Origin: CAWFXC01 sp963819735
GTDB lineage: Bacteria; Actinomycetota; Acidimicrobiia; IMCC26256; DASPTH01
Length of the DNA stretch: 64,000 bases
Direction: 5' to 3'
NCBI GenBank assembly: GCA_963819735.1
Contig: CAWFXC010000005.1
Location: 310,001 to 374,000 of the forward strand
Below are positions 1-8,857 of this stretch, piece after piece; the stretch's first letter is position 1; each line of letters begins with the position of its first letter. Under the pieces are notes generated by a model. It was not told the origin of the DNA. It saw only the letters and a program-made list of their open reading frames with translations, and did not search any database. The translations under genes and the position numbers were made by a program.

Positions 1-296
1 GAGTGGTCCCGTGTTCCGTTCCGTCGATCGTCACGGCACCGTCGGCACCACGGCACTCTCGGGCAAGGCAGTTGCCCTCATCGTGAAGCGCACCGTTGAG
101 GCCGCGGGCCTCGATCCCGCGCGGTTCGCCGCTCACAGCCTGCGGTCGGGGTATGGCGACCTCCGCCGCGAGGGGAGGAGCGACGGAAGCAGCGATCATG
201 GAGATGACCGGCCACCGTTCGCTCACGGTGTTGCGGCGGTACATTCGGCGTGGGTCGTTGTTCAACGAGAACGCGGCGACGAAGTTGGGGCTGTGA
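1..296 (+). pseudogene. tyrosine recombinase/integrase, C-terminal part, frameshifted
   Basis: This is the C-terminal catalytic part of a phage-type tyrosine integrase, entering from the left edge of the window. One frame gives the H-x-x-R box (AAHSLRSG) at about 135-152. The rest of the domain (ATSAARGGA, then MTGHRSLTVLRRYIRR with the nucleophilic Tyr) is in the next frame and ends at a TGA at 294-296. The change of frame falls at about 150-155, just after LRSG, so one base is gained or two are lost there. An intact enzyme would read through this point, so the gene is probably dead unless the base is a sequencing error. It lies at the left of an accessory region whose right end is a tRNA-Ala fragment at 8858. 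Confidence 0.75.
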
Positions 297-302
297 CGAT
301 CG

Positions 303-1685
303 CTATCGGTCGGTGGTCCAGAACACGTTGCTATGTGGCGTTGGGGTGACGCTCACGGGCACTGATCCGGCTAGGACGAGTCTGCCGTCGATGGTGCCGT
401 TGCCGGTGATGCTTGTCAGGGTGGAGAAGACGGCTTGTTCCGGGTCGATACGCGTCCAGATGCGTCCGTCCACGGACTGGTAGAGGAGCGGGGTGACGAC
501 TGTTCCGTCTTGACGTTGACCGATGGCTACGAGTCGGCCGTTCACGGGCACGACGTTCCCGAAGCCGGTAGGCGCCTGCCGCCTTTGGCGAGGCTGGCGG
601 TTCCGTCCGAGCCGCCGAGGACTTGGTGCCAGGTTTGTCCATTGTCGGATTGCCAGATCGCGGGCTTGTACAGGCTGAGGTTGTTGTCTGTTCCGGCCGA
701 CGTTGAGCCGTACGCGATGTATCCCTTCGGAGTGTGGACGATCTGGGCCGTGGCTTGTGGGGCGATCGTGTACGGGGTCCAGTGTTTGAGGTCGTGGCTG
801 ATCCAGGCGGTCGCGGGCATCCGCCGGTGCGTCCGCTGGCGACGTAGGTACCGGCGTGAACGGTGATGCCGGTGAAGTAGGGGTCAAACCCGTTGCCGAG
901 GTTTGCGTCTTCCTCGTCCAGTGCGTCCCCTCTTGGGAGGTCCAGATGCAAGGACTCAGGCCCGCTTGTTGGTGAGGGTTGTTGGTGAAGATGTCTCCGA
1001 CCGCGACGAGTTGTCCATGGTGTTCGGTGAGCCCGTAGATCGTGGAGGTGACGCTCGTGGGTATGACCTTCGTGGTTGGGAGGAACGCGGGCGACTTGTT
1101 GCGTTGCCAGGTTCGACCGTTCGGCGAGGTCCACACAGCGGCAGAGTTAGGCGTGTCGGTGGGTTGGCTGCCGATGACGACGAATCCGTGGGTGGTTGCG
1201 TACGCGTTGACGAAGTCCGAACTTGCCGTCTCGTTGGTTTGGGGTAGCCGCGGGTTCGCTGGGTCGGGCGGCGCGGAGAACGTCGTAGGGGGTTCGGAGT
1301 ACACCACGTTCCACGTGGTGCCGTTGTCAGACGAGTACCAGATGGTCGCGTTCTGCGATGCGTTCCCGACCGCGACCGTACCGAGCGGACCACTCACGAT
1401 CTTCGAGATCACCGCGCCGGGAATCCCTGGTGAGCGAGTCCAGGTGATGGGCGGCAGAGTTGTAGGCACCGCAACATGCGACGCGTCGTCGCTGCCGTCG
1501 TCCGATTGTCGGACCGAGACGACGAAGCCAGAAACCGCGATGACCAGCGCCGTCACGATGCTCGCTTGGATGGTTCTGCGACGTGTGCGGCGGCGTTTCA
1601 CGCGGGCTTGTAGCCCGGAGAAGTCGAAGTCGGGTGCGTCGCTCAGGACGGCAGCGTGGACTCGGGCTTCGGTCTCGTCGATCAC
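303..1685 (-). pseudogene. anti-sigma-like membrane protein with Asp-box repeats, frameshifted
   Basis: The protein has a short cytoplasmic head (about residues 1-35, basic at the end), one membrane helix (about 38-58) and a large outside domain. That domain contains repeated sialidase-type Asp-box motifs (SSDNGTTW, TSPNGRTW, TSQEGTHW, QSDNGQTW, QSVDGRIW), which suggests a beta-propeller. Its start overlaps the end of the sigma factor gene at 1682-2192, as is usual for an ECF sigma factor and its membrane anti-sigma partner, so the function is inferred from position. The propeller is spread over three frames: the frame changes near 910-930, 820-845 and 570-585, and each switch restores a sensible repeat. 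The gene is either decayed or badly read here. Confidence 0.6.
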
Positions 1686-2192
1686 GACTCACCCGCCTGT
1701 TCGACAACCTCAGATCCAAGCCGTTCACGAACACGCGTCAGACCTTGATGAGTCAGTGCTTTCACCGTGCCAGGTGCACACTCCATCACGGCAGCGGTCT
1801 CATCGACCGACAGGTCGGCGTGGTAGCGAAGCACGATCGCTGCCCGTTGACGATCGGGAAGTGCCGCGATACTCCTGACGGACGGCAAGGACATCCGCCA
1901 TGTCTGGTCCGGCGACGACCGAACTACGACGCAACTCCGTCGCTTGCTGATTCGCTCGGTGCTCTGTCCGCCGACGACGAGATCGAGACCGAGCCAGGTT
2001 CAACCCAGTCCGATACACCCACATCGCCGGTGCGTCCATCTCGCTCACCCGATCCCAACGTTCTAACGCCCGTACCAACGCTTCCTGAGCAAGTTCCTCG
2101 GCAACTCCGACATCACCGGTGAACGAGGTGAGAGCACGTACGAGCCGCGGCCACACGGCACGACAGAACTCCTCAGCGTCCACGAACCCCAC
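1682..2192 (-). pseudogene. ECF-type RNA polymerase sigma factor, frameshifted
   Basis: This is an extracytoplasmic-function sigma factor of the short actinobacterial type, about 170 residues. Region 2 is clear at the N-terminus (AEELAQEALVRALERWDRV, then WVYRTGLNLARSRSRRRR). Region 4 is clear at the C-terminus (ALPDRQRAAIVLRYHADLS, then the recognition helix PGTVKALTHQGL). The two halves are in different frames. The change lies between about 1875 and 1895, in the linker between regions 2 and 4. The stop overlaps the start of the membrane Asp-box protein at 1685, so the two form a sigma/anti-sigma pair. With the frame as read, the product would lack region 4 and could not recognise a -35 element. 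Confidence 0.7.
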
Positions 2193-2300
2193 CGGCTCTC
2201 AACCTGGTACCACTAGAAGAAGCGCTTGAGCGACGCGTTTGGTTTAGTTCCAATCAGAGTTCGTCCGAGAACGAGCGGATCAGATGAAAGCGACTGAACG

Positions 2301-2957
2301 TCAGTCCGTCGTCAGTCCGAGCATGTTGGAGATGCGTCTCGTTAGATCATCGATGTCCATCTCGACATCAACTTGGATAACTGTGAGCCCGAGACCGGTG
2401 GCCTCTCGGACTAGCTGCTCGGTGAAAAGTTCATCGTGGGCCAACAGATTGGCGAGCGCCCGCTCGGGATCGGTCGTGTTGCTCGGGATGTCCCAGATCG
2501 ATCCGCGACTGTCGAACGTGGCACGGCGGAACTCCGGAGTAGGTGCAAGCCACACCGCTTGGTCCGGTCGGCTCAGCAGTGGCGCGACGAGTTGGGGGAT
2601 CAGCCTGAATCCTTCGACAAGTAGTGGTCGTTCATCAGGTAGCGCCAACAGATCTTCGACGATCAGATCGAACCCTTCACCCTGAAACCAGTGGAACGTG
2701 GCGTGCATGACCTCGGGTGAGCGGTTCACCCATCGCTCGTCCATATCCATCGCCAAAAACGCCCGGAGTAGCGGGGCGTCGGTAGCGTCTGCTCGTGCGA
2801 CGTGTTCCGATATCGAGAGGTCGCAGTCGTAGAGCTTGAGGCCATGGGCGGTTGCCAGGCGACGGGCGACAGTCGATTTCCCTGCACCGCTTCCGCCGCC
2901 GATCCATCGGACGTGTTCCAAGCGCGATCGCAGCAGGTCCTTGGTGGGCGGTGTCAT
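2301..2957 (-). CDS. P-loop (AAA-like) nucleotide kinase family protein
   Basis: A 218-residue protein with a Walker A motif near the N-terminus (WIGGGSGAGKSTVARRLA, residues about 13-30), followed by an uninterrupted kinase-like fold. The acidic YDCDLSISEH follows strand 2, and LLVEGFRLIPQLV looks like a lid or base-binding region. The family includes small-molecule and nucleoside kinases and zeta-toxin-like enzymes. No substrate can be read from the sequence. The ATG at 2957 was chosen because it comes just before the P-loop; the longer frame upstream has shadow-like composition. The gene is divergent from the frameshifted gene that starts near 3103. Confidence 0.75.
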   Translation of the reverse strand: MTPPTKDLLRSRLEHVRWIGGGSGAGKSTVARRLATAHGLKLYDCDLSISEHVARADATDAPLLRAFLAMDMDERWVNRSPEVMHATFHWFQGEGFDLIVEDLLALPDERPLLVEGFRLIPQLVAPLLSRPDQAVWLAPTPEFRRATFDSRGSIWDIPSNTTDPERALANLLAHDELFTEQLVREATGLGLTVIQVDVEMDIDDLTRRISNMLGLTTD

Positions 2958-3102
2958 GAGGACCAATATTCTCAGGTCTCCACGAGACAGGTAGGGCGAC
3001 GGCGTGTACCTCGGAGGTGTCGTGATGGTTGTCGGTATCCCACCTGGTGCTGTTGTCATCGGAGCCTCTTCCCTGGGTGGAGTCACGGAAAATGGCGAGC
3101 GC

Positions 3103-4004
3103 ATGGTTCTCGTCACGACGGAACAACCGGAGCACGTCGCGGGTATCGATCGGCGCTTAGAGAAGCACGTGCTTGAGCGGTTCCACCTGGAGCGGTTCCG
3201 CTCCGACCACCTGGTTCGACGGGGCGTCGTCCCGTTCGAGCAAGTGCGTGACGGTGGGGACCCCCCTGACTTCGAAGTCCGAACCACAGACGAGTGGGTG
3301 CGACTCGACTGTGTCTCCTTCGCCGATCAGCAACGCCGAAACGGATACCGCCTCCTCACCCATTTACAGTCGCGCCTCGACGCAAGTGCCGGTGATCGGG
3401 ATTTCAGCGGCATCGCCGGAAGCGCAGTCAGTGTGTGGTTCGGCGAATCGCTTAGTGATCTGCCCCCGAAACGTACGGATGATGCCATCGTCGAGCAGCT
3501 ATTGGATGCGCTCGTGGATTGCTCGATTGACCACGAAGCACTGGACAAGCTCCAAGCGACGATCGCCAAATCCGGTTTCCCAGAAGTGATGCCGCCCGTC
3601 ATCGCGGAGGGTGGACGCCCGATGGAGATGCCGGTTTCATCGCGAACCGGCTCGTCCATCCAAGCTACGCCCACCAGATTCCAGGCGGACGAGGGTTCCA
3701 TCTGCAACTGCACATGCCGAGGCAACGCGTCGAGTCCGAACTTCACGGCGAGGCACAGAGGATCGTCACCGCTCACGACAAACCTGAGATCGAACATCTG
3801 CTGATAACAGTTGGAGGTCCCGATATCGATGGAATCCGGTATCCCGGCGAGGAGATCCTCGGCGCGTTTGTCGCCGAAGGCCCGTCGCTCACAATCGAAG
3901 CCGAGCACTTGCGATCAGTGACGATGCACCTTTGGAGTGCCGCGGAAGTGATCGAAGTGGAAGTGAGCCGAAGATCGGGCGCAGGAACTAACCAGCCCGT
4001 GTAA
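3103..4004 (+). pseudogene. conserved hypothetical protein, frameshifted
   Basis: I do not recognise this gene. The first frame has natural-looking composition (EQPEHVAGIDRRLEKHVLE, then a GDPPDFEVRTTDEWVRLDC segment and a long helical region up to about 3625). The end of the protein, containing RGFHLQLHMPRQRVESEL and ending TNQPV, is in another frame and stops at 4004. The switch lies near 3625-3640. The DPPDFEV segment followed by a hydrophobic strand recalls PDDEXK-type nuclease cores, but that is only a resemblance. The start is uncertain: ATG 3103 is used, with in-frame alternatives at 3004 and 3025. Its tail overlaps the convergent gene at 3988 by 17 bases. Confidence 0.45.
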
Positions 4005-4404
4005 TCCCCGCCGCTTTCAGCACCTCGGGCGTCACGCCGATCTCTCTCCACGCCGCGTACGAGATCCCCTTCGCCGCGGAGTAGCCCTTGGCGTGCCTTA
4101 CGAATGACTTCTCCAACGCCTTCATGTCCGGTCCCGACTCTCCACCTCGCCGGTCGATCTCGGCTTCGAGGTCGAGTGCTTCCTGCACGAGCAGCAAGCG
4201 GCGTAGGGGGTCCGCTTCCGCGTTGACCTTCTGGTTTGTCGTGTCGAGGCGTGTGGTGAGCGACTCGATCGTGATCTGGCGTCCGCGCTTCGGTTTCGTG
4301 GCTTCGAGCGCAGAGAGATAATCGCGGACTGCGCGCCCAGATTCACGGCCTTGTGCGAGCGCCTTCTTGTGCTCGGGCGTCATCGTGCGTTTGGGTGCTG
4401 CCAT
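3988..4404 (-). CDS. conserved hypothetical protein, helical and charged
   Basis: A soluble 138-residue protein with no signal peptide or membrane helix. It starts with a basic tail (MAAPKRTMTPEHKKALAQGR), followed by an Arg/Lys-rich linker (KPKRGRQ) and a long amphipathic helix (about residues 50-95). The C-terminal part (SAAKGISYAAWREIGVTPEV) looks like a small helix-turn-helix or SAP-like unit, which would suit DNA binding, but I cannot place it in a named family. Composition is clean from ATG 4404 to the stop. It sits in the accessory region between a broken gene and a methyltransferase. Confidence 0.6.
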   Translation of the reverse strand: MAAPKRTMTPEHKKALAQGRESGRAVRDYLSALEATKPKRGRQITIESLTTRLDTTNQKVNAEADPLRRLLLVQEALDLEAEIDRRGGESGPDMKALEKSFVRHAKGYSAAKGISYAAWREIGVTPEVLKAAGITRAG

Positions 4405-4569
4405 CGGTAGGGCTCCTGTGCGTGGGGGAGTTCCAAACTATGAGGATGGTCAGCGGATCTGTGAACCGGTCTTGATCGAGTCGGTCGTGGATGCCCTGCC
4501 CTGGTCTGAACCGTGGCCTAGTACCGGGATGGCCAGACGCGACTGCTCGGTCGTCATTCGTGTGTCCAG

Positions 4570-5499
4570 GTGCGGCAGGCTGTGGAGGTGAGCGAAGTCA
4601 ACGAGCATGATTCCAGCAACGTAGAGGCGTACATTCCGTTGCCCGACGATGCGCGGTATTCCCGCCTTGCTGCCCGCCAAGGTTTCGAGGACATTGCGGT
4701 TGCGTACGACCGTGCTCGGCCTGGATATCCGGAGGCACTCTTCGACGCCTTGGCGACCGATTGTGGACTGAGCAGGTCGGATCGGATCCTCGAAATCGGT
4801 TGCGGCACTGGACAGGCGACTCGCTCCCTCGCACAGCGCGGCTACGAGATCACGTGCGTCGAGCTTGGCGAGAACCTTGCCTCTCTCGCCCGCGAGAACC
4901 TTGCTCGCTACCCGAACGTAACGATCGATGTGGGCTCGTTCGAAGACGCGAATCTCGGATCTCAGAAGTTCGACCTGGTGTTTTCGGCGACCGCGTTTCA
5001 TTGGGTGGATCCCGAGATCGGCTACCCGAAAGTCGCTGATGTTCTCCGACCGGGTGGGCATCTCGCGCTGGTCACCAACGCACATGTTGCCGGTGGTACC
5101 CAGGACCTCATCGTGGACGCCGTTCAAGACCTCCACAGGAGGATCGCACCCGAGGTCGGGCCATGGCAGTTCGCGACCGTGGCTCAGGTCGCTGACCGTG
5201 CGGCAACCACCGGTGACATCGCCGAGTTGTGGAGCAGGGTGGATCGACGCTTCGTACAACCTCCTCCGGTCAATCATCTTTTCGAGGACCCAACCGTGTC
5301 ACTGTTCCCATGGACAGCCGAGTACGACCGGGATGGGTACCTTGCGATGTTGGCCACGCAGTCGATCTACGTCCTGATGGACCCTCGACAGCGCAAAGAA
5401 CTGCTCAACGGGATCGGGGACGTGATCGATGACGGTCTCGACGGCCACATCACCAAGCAGTACCTGACGATTCTCGCGACCGCTCGCACACGGAACTGA
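4570..5499 (+). CDS. class I SAM-dependent methyltransferase
   Basis: A 309-residue Rossmann-fold methyltransferase. Motif I is complete (ILEIGCGTGQATRSLA, about residues 73-88), followed by the acidic end of strand 2 (CVELGENL). A motif IV-like segment (FDLVFSATAFHWVDPE) and the post-motif LRPGGHLALVT are also present. AFHWVDPE is typical of the family that methylates small molecules. The substrate cannot be predicted. The start is uncertain: GTG 4570 is used, GTG 4588 is possible, and the first 30 residues are not part of the fold. The gene is alone between two opposite-strand genes, with no operon partner. Confidence 0.8.
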   Translation: MRQAVEVSEVNEHDSSNVEAYIPLPDDARYSRLAARQGFEDIAVAYDRARPGYPEALFDALATDCGLSRSDRILEIGCGTGQATRSLAQRGYEITCVELGENLASLARENLARYPNVTIDVGSFEDANLGSQKFDLVFSATAFHWVDPEIGYPKVADVLRPGGHLALVTNAHVAGGTQDLIVDAVQDLHRRIAPEVGPWQFATVAQVADRAATTGDIAELWSRVDRRFVQPPPVNHLFEDPTVSLFPWTAEYDRDGYLAMLATQSIYVLMDPRQRKELLNGIGDVIDDGLDGHITKQYLTILATARTRN

Positions 5500-5532
5500 T
5501 ATCAAGACAGCAACCGCCGCGAGATATCTCTA

Positions 5533-6465
5533 CTAATTCGCTCTGCGCGCCGATCGAAGCTCTTCAAGGATCTCTGCGAGGAGTGCGTTGGTCGATTGTT
5601 GCGCGGCGAGCATGTCGGCAAGGTCCCGTGCGCTCACCGTGGCGTTGGTTCCCCTCACCGATGGATCACGCATCTCGCGGAGGATGGGCGCTAGAACGCC
5701 GGACAGCGCAACAGGCAAAATCTCCTGCTGCTCGAATACGTAGTCGCCGTCGTCTGACTCGATGACGAAGTAGGCGCGGCGATGGGCTTCGCTTGCAGCG
5801 AGACCAGCGATACCGAACGCGAGCACAGATCCGATGCTTGGGCGTCGCTCGATGATGTTGTCGCCTTCGACAGAGACATTGCGGACTTGCGGCCAGGCCA
5901 GGAACTCGCGCACGTCGCCGTGATAAATCGCGCTTTGCTTCGGGTGTCGGTACGTTCGGATCTGCACTCCAGTGTTGACGAACGTGACGACGCACCACTG
6001 CTTCGCGGGGACTGGTGATCTTGCTGGACGGGCGAGTAGTCCGGTGGGCCAGACCGAGATCCCGAGATTGGCTTGAGGGGAGTCCCACGGCCACTGATCT
6101 CCGGATGCGCGAAGCGATCCGAGCCGCGTCCGGACAGCTTCTGCGATTCGTGTGGCGTCGCGATGATCAAGAGTGATGCTGTCGAAGGCTTCGCCGAGTT
6201 GGAGGGGTGCGAAAAGTGCTGAGTCGCCGGTACCGATGACGCTGACCGAGTGGAGATCCGAGAGTGCGTATGTCGTTGGGGCGGTCTTCTCTCGGACGAT
6301 GATGATGCGCCGGTCTGTCGCAGCCATGATGACGTTGCCGTCGCTCGACGAAGCCACTCCGTCTAATACTTCGGCGGGAGCCACGGTTCCTTCAAGCGAA
6401 GACAATGCGCGGGCGTGGGCGCGACCGGTGAGATCTCGCTCAACAACATCTTGTAGCGCTGACAT
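5533..6465 (-). CDS. PH-like domain protein of unknown function
   Basis: A soluble 310-residue protein. Residues about 25-115 form alternating strands (NVIMAATDRRIIIVRE, YALSDLHSVSVIG) typical of bacterial PH-like domains, and a second similar strand-rich block covers about 150-250 (QWCVVTFVNTGVQIRTY, YFVIESDDGDYVFEQQ). The last 60 residues are helical and end in an acidic/basic helix (LLAEILEELRSARRAN), possibly a coiled coil. The start is well supported: ATG 6465 is preceded by AGGAGG with 7 bases of spacing. The role is unknown; a membrane- or stress-related sensor would be typical but is not shown. Confidence 0.65.
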   Translation of the reverse strand: MSALQDVVERDLTGRAHARALSSLEGTVAPAEVLDGVASSSDGNVIMAATDRRIIIVREKTAPTTYALSDLHSVSVIGTGDSALFAPLQLGEAFDSITLDHRDATRIAEAVRTRLGSLRASGDQWPWDSPQANLGISVWPTGLLARPARSPVPAKQWCVVTFVNTGVQIRTYRHPKQSAIYHGDVREFLAWPQVRNVSVEGDNIIERRPSIGSVLAFGIAGLAASEAHRRAYFVIESDDGDYVFEQQEILPVALSGVLAPILREMRDPSVRGTNATVSARDLADMLAAQQSTNALLAEILEELRSARRAN

Positions 6466-6554
6466 TTGCGCCCTCCTGCCGTTTCCTTCGACGGAACGAC
6501 CATGGGCGCAAGCTACTCATGCAGGGGCGTGCCTGCGCTGCATTGTCTCACCTT

Positions 6555-6592
6555 CAACGCGCCAGAGCGCCGCCAACGCGCCAGAGCGCCGC
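6555..6592. repeat. 19 bp perfect tandem repeat, two copies
   Basis: The 19-mer CAACGCGCCAGAGCGCCGC occurs twice back to back (6555-6573, 6574-6592). Related single copies are seen near 56243 and 58423 (see findings). Confidence 0.85.
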
Positions 6593-6802
6593 TCTCGTTT
6601 ACGGGTCGGGAAGCGGCGCTCCAGCAAGCGGCCGGGGCTCTGATCCGGCCGTCTCCGGTACTACGGCACCATCGGCTTCGCGGATTGGGATCTGCGCGAC
6701 GAAGCGCCGCGGACTGAGGGGTCGGCACGGCGCTTCGTGTGAGCCGGGACGGGGGAAGTTCCTGGCCGATGATTGTTCTACAGTAAGTGTCGTAGAACCT
6801 CT

Positions 6803-6826
6803 GCTACATATACGGCTACATATACG
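6803..6826. repeat. 12 bp perfect tandem repeat, two copies
   Basis: GCTACATATACG occurs twice in a row (6803-6814, 6815-6826), an AT-rich island in GC-rich DNA. It lies 5 bases after the GTTCTAC/GTAGAAC inverted repeat. It could be a protein-binding site or a replication/partition iteron-like element, but two copies are too few to say. Confidence 0.8.
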
Positions 6827-6877
6827 TCCCTGCCACACGTCGAGCACGTCCTGGCACGCCCTGGGCACGCCGGGGCA

Positions 6878-7198
6878 TCAGCGTCCTACACCGTGCTCGG
6901 CGAACCAGTCGAGCGCTTCCTGGCCGCGGAGAGTGCGGGTCGAGAACCGGGTCAGCCAGTACATGACGTAGGGACCGCCAACGCCTTCTGCATCGGTGGA
7001 AGTGCCGTGACCGCAGCAGGCGAACCGGACGCCGTCGATCCAGCCGAGACAGGGATCAGGCTCATCCATGCCTGCTGCGATCAGACCGCGCTCCTTGCAG
7101 GGTCGCTCTTCCGATTCGACCGGCGTGCCGTCCGCATAGGTGTAGACGTAGGCGTCGTCGTAGTCGTCGTCGTTCGTCTCGTGTCCGCGATATGTCAC
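6878..7198 (-). CDS. small acidic hypothetical protein
   Basis: A 106-residue protein that I do not recognise. The N-terminus is very acidic (ETNDDDYDDAYVYTYADG) and the middle carries Cys residues (PCKERGL, FACCGHG). The C-terminus (WLTRFSTRTLRGQEALDWF) is a basic amphipathic helix. The GTG start at 7198 has an excellent AGGAGG with 6 bases of spacing, which argues that this is a real gene. The style is that of plasmid or phage accessory proteins. It follows the three coupled genes 8547-7293 on the same strand after about 95 bases. Confidence 0.6.
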   Translation of the reverse strand: MTYRGHETNDDDYDDAYVYTYADGTPVESEERPCKERGLIAAGMDEPDPCLGWIDGVRFACCGHGTSTDAEGVGGPYVMYWLTRFSTRTLRGQEALDWFAEHGVGR

Positions 7199-7292
7199 GA
7201 CTCACCTCCTAGACCGGGTGCAGTAGCGGGTTCCGCGAAAAGGTCGGCTGAGACGACCTTTTCGCGACTCCGGGGGTTCACTCCCGAAACGG

Positions 7293-7979
7293 TCACGGCT
7301 TCGGCTTCGGCTTCGGCGGCTTGCTGTGGGGGCCACTGACGAAGAGTCGCGTGACCTTGATCACGTCCTGCTCGAAGCCGATGGCGTCCTGCGCCCCGAT
7401 CAGTGCGAGCAGTGCCTTGTCCCGAAGTCTTTTGTCCTTCGACTGACGCTCCAGCAGCTTGGCGAACTCGTCGCCGTCGATGGCCCACGCACCCGTGCGA
7501 GCGGTCGGCGGCAGATCCTCGGGGGACGACGCCCTGACTCGCGTCATCACTGCGTAGAGGACGAACTGGGTCGCGGACGGATACCAGTCGGCGGGGAGGG
7601 CGGGCTGCTTGTACTCCAGACAGCGGATCACCGCACGGCGCGTTAGCTCAACGTCATGCCAATCACGGTGACTCCGGATCTTGTCGCAGGCGTGTTTGAT
7701 CTGCTCGTCGCTGTAGCGCCCCAACCTGCGGAAATCGGCGGAGTCGTCTTTGCTGATGCCGGTCTGCGAGAGCGTGAACGGCTTCGCCCCGCGGCCCTTC
7801 GTCGGTCGCCCGCGGGGCTGGTAGGCAGTCAGCACGCGCCCAAGTTCGGCCCCGGTGAGACACTGCTTCTCTACGTCGCGGCTTGACCGGCGCTGCTTGT
7901 TCAACTGCTTCACGAGCCGCTCGAACTCGGCAAGCGCCTCGTCGGTCATCTCGGGGTGCGGAGTCCGCGCAGGAGTCAC
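7293..7979 (-). CDS. hypothetical accessory protein with a Lys-Pro tail
   Basis: A 228-residue soluble protein that I do not recognise. A charged helical N-terminus (ALAEFERLVKQLNKQRRSS) is followed by GRPTKGRGAKPFTLSQTGISKDD and a helical body. The C-terminus is a (KP) repeat made from a GGCTTC repeat on the + strand. The GTG start at 7979 was chosen because it overlaps the stop of the DUF4258 gene as GTGA and has AGGAG 8 bases upstream, so it is translationally coupled. The ATG 30 bases earlier would overlap more. The mix of basic linker and helices suggests nucleic-acid binding, but no motif proves it. Confidence 0.6.
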   Translation of the reverse strand: MTPARTPHPEMTDEALAEFERLVKQLNKQRRSSRDVEKQCLTGAELGRVLTAYQPRGRPTKGRGAKPFTLSQTGISKDDSADFRRLGRYSDEQIKHACDKIRSHRDWHDVELTRRAVIRCLEYKQPALPADWYPSATQFVLYAVMTRVRASSPEDLPPTARTGAWAIDGDEFAKLLERQSKDKRLRDKALLALIGAQDAIGFEQDVIKVTRLFVSGPHSKPPKPKPKP

Positions 7980-8233
7980 CGCGTGAACTCCTGCTCGTGT
8001 GATCTCCATAGCACCGTGATGACGACGTAGCGGCCGTCGCTGACGCAGTACGGAATCGCGAGATCGTCCGCGACCGCCATCATCGTTTTGGTGGACTTCC
8101 TCGGGTAGCGAAGCTCGGGCTCGCGCACCACTCTTTTCACCCGCTTCGTGAGGACGCCCATCTCGGCGGCACGTTGACGAGCGTGGTTCGTCAACACGAC
8201 CGGCATCTCGTCGCCCGCGCCGAGCACGGTCAT
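7976..8233 (-). CDS. DUF4258-like protein (RelE/BrnT-type toxin fold)
   Basis: An 85-residue protein with the DUF4258 pattern: an N-terminal strand plus helix (VVLTNHARQRAAEMGV), a helix containing VKRVVREPE, then strands with LAIPYCVSDGRYVVITVLW. Such domains share the small mRNA-interferase-like fold and are often found in toxin-antitoxin pairs, although many have no proven activity. The ATG at 8233 overlaps the stop of the upstream gene as ATGA, which fixes the start and shows coupling. The downstream gene overlaps its stop as GTGA. No obvious antitoxin is recognised; the upstream or downstream partner would be the candidate. Confidence 0.65.
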   Translation of the reverse strand: MTVLGAGDEMPVVLTNHARQRAAEMGVLTKRVKRVVREPELRYPRKSTKTMMAVADDLAIPYCVSDGRYVVITVLWRSHEQEFTR

Positions 8234-8547
8234 GTCGGGGTCTTCCACGAGATCCACGGCAAGTCGGGCTCGGGCTCGGTGATCGGGTCAGGGGTCCGCG
8301 CCGGCACGCCGTTCACGAGATCGCGAATCTCGGGCACGCTCAAGCTGACCTTGCGACTCGCCATCATGACCAACGTCAGTTGGTCGTTGTTGAGGCAGCG
8401 CCCACACCGCGGCTGCGCAGCGAGCCACACGAAGGCGTCAAGCGTCCCGTCAAAGGGCAACCGCTCGACGGCACGCGGAGCGCACGCCCATAGCCGTTGG
8501 TGGAGCATCCCCGACCGGGTCACCCCTCGGACCAATTCGAGCTTCAC
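8230..8547 (-). CDS. hypothetical protein, first gene of a coupled operon
   Basis: A 105-residue protein that I do not recognise. The GTG at 8547 follows GGGAGG by about 10 bases and is preferred over the ATG at 8580. A CGRC pair in the middle (AAQPRCGRCLNNDQL) may bind metal with a single other Cys, though no full zinc motif is seen. The Pro/Glu-rich C-terminus (DPITEPEPDLPW) looks disordered. Its stop overlaps the start of the DUF4258 protein as ATGA, so this gene may supply its partner. Confidence 0.55.
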   Translation of the reverse strand: MKLELVRGVTRSGMLHQRLWACAPRAVERLPFDGTLDAFVWLAAQPRCGRCLNNDQLTLVMMASRKVSLSVPEIRDLVNGVPARTPDPITEPEPDLPWISWKTPT

Positions 8548-8590
8548 GTGCTCAACACCTCCCGTAATTCCGGAGATCAACCCGGATGTC

Positions 8591-8784
8591 CCAATTAGTC
8601 CGATTTGGGTACGTTACGGTAGTGGAGCGTCTAGCTGCCCAGCAGGCTACACCCGGCAGTGTGTGTCTGTCCAATTGTCCGATTCGCGTAGCTGGGTCGT
8701 GAGGTCGCGACCCCCGGCGCCCTGGGTTGCACGGGCGGCTGGTTGCGATGTCGAGATCGCTTCGGAGTGCACATCGGAGTGCAC
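8591..8784. repeat. two pairs of short direct repeats near the tRNA-Ala fragment
   Basis: CCAATTAGTCCGATT (8591-8605) recurs as CCAATTGTCCGATT (8671-8684), and CGGAGTGCAC occurs at 8763-8772 and again at 8775-8784. Repeats of this kind next to a tRNA junction are what integrase or excisionase arm sites look like, but they could equally be operators of the leftward operon that starts at 8547. Confidence 0.45.
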
Positions 8785-8857
8785 AGGACTAGGCCCTGTA
8801 TCGATGATCTAAGCCATACAGCCCTTAACTCAGCCATTATCCGCACTCCCACGCTGT

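Larger units (their letters stand above)
6466..6877. other. 412 bp intergenic region with short tandem repeats
   Basis: I see no gene in this stretch. It holds two separate tandem duplications (listed on their own) and a 7 bp inverted repeat, GTTCTAC at 6775-6781 and GTAGAAC at 6792-6798 with a 10-base loop. The region lies between the divergent start at 6465 and the end of the gene at 6878. Confidence 0.6.

Noticed and set aside
4450..5277. A 275-codon minus-strand gene opposite the methyltransferase
   Set aside because: The + strand encodes complete methyltransferase motifs; the minus frame has none.
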